From: Holothuria scabra | Taxonomy: Eukaryota > Echinodermata > Holothuroidea > Aspidochirotida > Holothuriidae | Reading direction: 5' to 3' | Length of the DNA: 64,000 nucleotides | Assembly (NCBI GenBank): GCA_037179385.1 | Contig: CM074185.1 | Span: forward strand, 14,268,866-14,332,865 | In this document: piece by piece, positions 45,691-64,000 of the stretch | Layout of the letters: each line of letters begins with the position of its first letter | How positions within the stretch are numbered: the first letter of the stretch is position 1 | Notes under the pieces: generated by a model | What the model was told of the DNA's origin: nothing | The model's input: the letters and a program-made list of their open reading frames with translations, nothing else | The model's database searches: none | Position numbers and translations under genes: made by a program

Positions 45691-47125
45691 TTCCCCATAA
45701 GGAAATGGTCGGAATTCCCCTTTAGCCGTTTATGTCACGCGGCATGTGAATGGCATGAGCGAGGGCAGGCTCTTGCATATCACGTGACAGAGCTCATTGC
45801 AGTGTCCGAATTTTGGGGTCGCTACGCCAGTTACAAGCTCCGTGTGAGCAAGGAAAGACATGTGAGGTTTCAGCTGTTGTGAGTGGCTTGTACCCGGCAA
45901 GGTATTGTTTACAGGCTCACACATCCTCACTACCACATACATTCCTTGCCTGCCGTTGGCAATGATTAAAAAACTGTGAAAATAGTACAAAGGAAAAGAA
46001 GAAAGAAACATGCTCCAGACAAGAAAAACAACAAAGTTTATATAAGAACAAATCACGAAATGCAAACTTCACCAAGCATAGATAGATTAGAAAAATTAAC
46101 TGGACTTAAATATAAATATAAGACTGTCATCAGTTGTGAAAAGAGTGTTACTTCATAAGGCATGAAAAATGCTAGCTACTTCAAAGGTGATTTTTTAAGA
46201 ATGAGGGGCTTGAGGTAAATTTAGGACAATTCAATGAGGTTTATTTGATTAAAGGGACTTAAAATGTTTAGAGAACAGCAAGTTATCACCACTAAAGATT
46301 TAATATTAATCTTATTAAAGATTCTGCTTTTAGCTATCTTCAGAGTTAAACACCTATCACGCCCTCTGACCACTTTTTCAAAACAGTTCAACTTTAAACA
46401 AAAAACCCATCTGAACAACAACATCTAATAAAAGAAGCATCAGAGGTCAATTTGTAAGAAAAAAATTGTCCTGTTTATCTTTACAATTCCTTCCTATACA
46501 ATTGGCAGCAACAAAACATTTTTTGCACTGAAAATGAAGAAGATTCCAAAGACCAATAAATCAGTCCAAGGAATCATTCAATTTTAGGTATTATAAGAAC
46601 ATCACCAGGCAATTTTGCAAAAATGATGACACTGATTTTTTTTGAGATTCCATTAGTATTATGCTTTGGTTAGGGTAATAAGATTTGAAAAATTCTCAAA
46701 AAGTTGAAAAATTAGAGGGAAAATGCTCAAGAGCTGGAAAATATCTTCATGTCTGGTTCTGTCTTGTTTTATGCAATACCAGTCAGTAAATACCAGTCAG
46801 TGAAAATTTAAGGAATAAATTTTCAGAAACCTACAGTTTAAGAAATATTCAAATTTAAGTATATGTAATACATTTTAACAGTTTAAGAACTATTCAAATT
46901 TAAGTATAAAAATACATAATTTTTTAATATGCTATATGGATAAAAAATGCTGCAATAATTTGGAAAAAGCTTCTAAAAAAAGAGAGAAAAGTGAACAGAG
47001 CAACCCAATATCAAGCTTGCAAAAATATCATCGGGCACTGTTGTCTGCATGCCTTAATATGATTTCTTCACACATTCACTGATAACACAGAAAACTTCCA
47101 AAAAGATGTCAAACACAGAAATAAA
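45691..47125. other. 3' flank of ABCC4-like gene
   Basis: Contains a CpG-richer stretch at about 45725-45860 that resembles the TTAA-type MITE body in part. On the minus strand, ATTAAA at 46928-46923 lies about 200 nt after the candidate ABCC4 stop and AATAAA at 46245-46240 lies about 880 nt after it. No further exon could be supported. Confidence 0.45.
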
Positions 47126-63445
<16,320 letters not shown>

Positions 63446-64000
63446 CTGTGGGGGTAGAAAGAATGGGAATATGGAGAGAGTAGAGGGCTGAATGGGCAAG
63501 GGGTAAACAGGGAGGGTGGTAATATGGGTGCAAACTGGAATCAGGACCAAAAGGGGAGGGAGGTTGGAATGAGATGTAATTAAACCCATACGTATGGCTT
63601 CCCATTCACAAAATTCTCATCTACAACATACAGTATTTAAATACTGCAAGAATTGCAAGACAAGTGCCATCCCTTCTATGACAGCATTTACTTCATCTAA
63701 GAAAAATTCTTCCTAATTGGTCTGTTTAAACAAACCATTTATCGAGACAATCAGGTGAAAATTTACTTCCAATTAGCAAGTTTGATAGATAGTTCATTTG
63801 CACATGTGCACATCCACCAAACCTTTGGCATAAACAAAACACTCCTGTACCTATAAACCATCTTCCAAAATTTTACTTTTCTTCAGAAATTTGTCAAATC
63901 ATCCTCTTGTTTTTCCAATCTCAAATAAAAGGAGGATTGCTTTGTGTGACTCTATGTATTGAAATACATTTAAACTGCTTCCTTGCTGTAAAAGTTGTGC
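63446..64000. other. Intron upstream of the first visible ABCC4-like exon
   Basis: A G/A-rich (pyrimidine on the minus strand) tract at about 63447-63575 directly precedes the acceptor and may act as an extended polypyrimidine tract. No further ABCC4 exon is visible up to the window edge. Confidence 0.5.

Noticed and set aside
34878..47125. Hidden gene in the 12-kb intergenic region
   Set aside because: All frames are short, without conserved motifs or paired splice signals on either strand; only repeats could be supported.

Overview
This window is animal nuclear DNA: AT-rich, intron-rich, and saturated with short DNA transposons, SINEs and retrotransposon relics. The two recognisable genes have deuterostome-like proteins, and AGGTCA-rich satellite-like transposons and TTAA or TA flanked MITEs are abundant. 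My inference is a marine invertebrate deuterostome, possibly an echinoderm such as a sea cucumber, but the window alone cannot fix the species. There are no bacterial operons, no CRISPR array and no full-length viral genes.

Layout. 1-21 kb is gene-poor. It holds an uncertain terminal exon at the left edge, a degenerate open frame of unknown origin, a large imperfect palindrome, two LINE reverse-transcriptase relics (one split by a hAT MITE with a perfect 8-bp target duplication), and many TIR elements. 21.2-32.8 kb is a complete six-exon TYW3 gene on the + strand. It encodes 259 residues, every splice junction is GT-AG, and all phases agree. 32.8-47.1 kb is intergenic: an inverted MITE pair partner, hAT MITEs, tandem duplications and poly-G tracts. 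47.1-63.4 kb carries the last eight exons, on the - strand, of an ABCC4 (MRP4)-like ABC transporter. They cover the end of transmembrane domain 2, the whole of nucleotide-binding domain 2 and an unusual acidic C-terminal tail; the 5' half lies beyond the right edge. The two genes are convergent, about 14 kb apart.

Function. TYW3 is a cytosolic tRNA-modification methyltransferase in wybutosine synthesis. ABCC4 is a plasma-membrane exporter. Nothing suggests they work together.

Most noteworthy: (i) an exact 39-bp (13-residue) coding repeat, five units, in the ABCC4 tail; (ii) a 33-bp minisatellite in an ABCC4 intron whose unit is a tRNA-type A-box, apparently amplified from a SINE head; (iii) a transposon in TYW3 intron 5 whose ~145-bp units carry AGGTCA direct repeats (DR1 and DR2 nuclear-receptor geometry), with a related inverted element downstream; (iv) nested hAT elements with perfect 8-bp target duplications; (v) a perfect 20-bp hairpin 46 nt after the TYW3 exon 1 donor. 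All repeat family assignments come from termini and target duplications read by eye. No database search was run.
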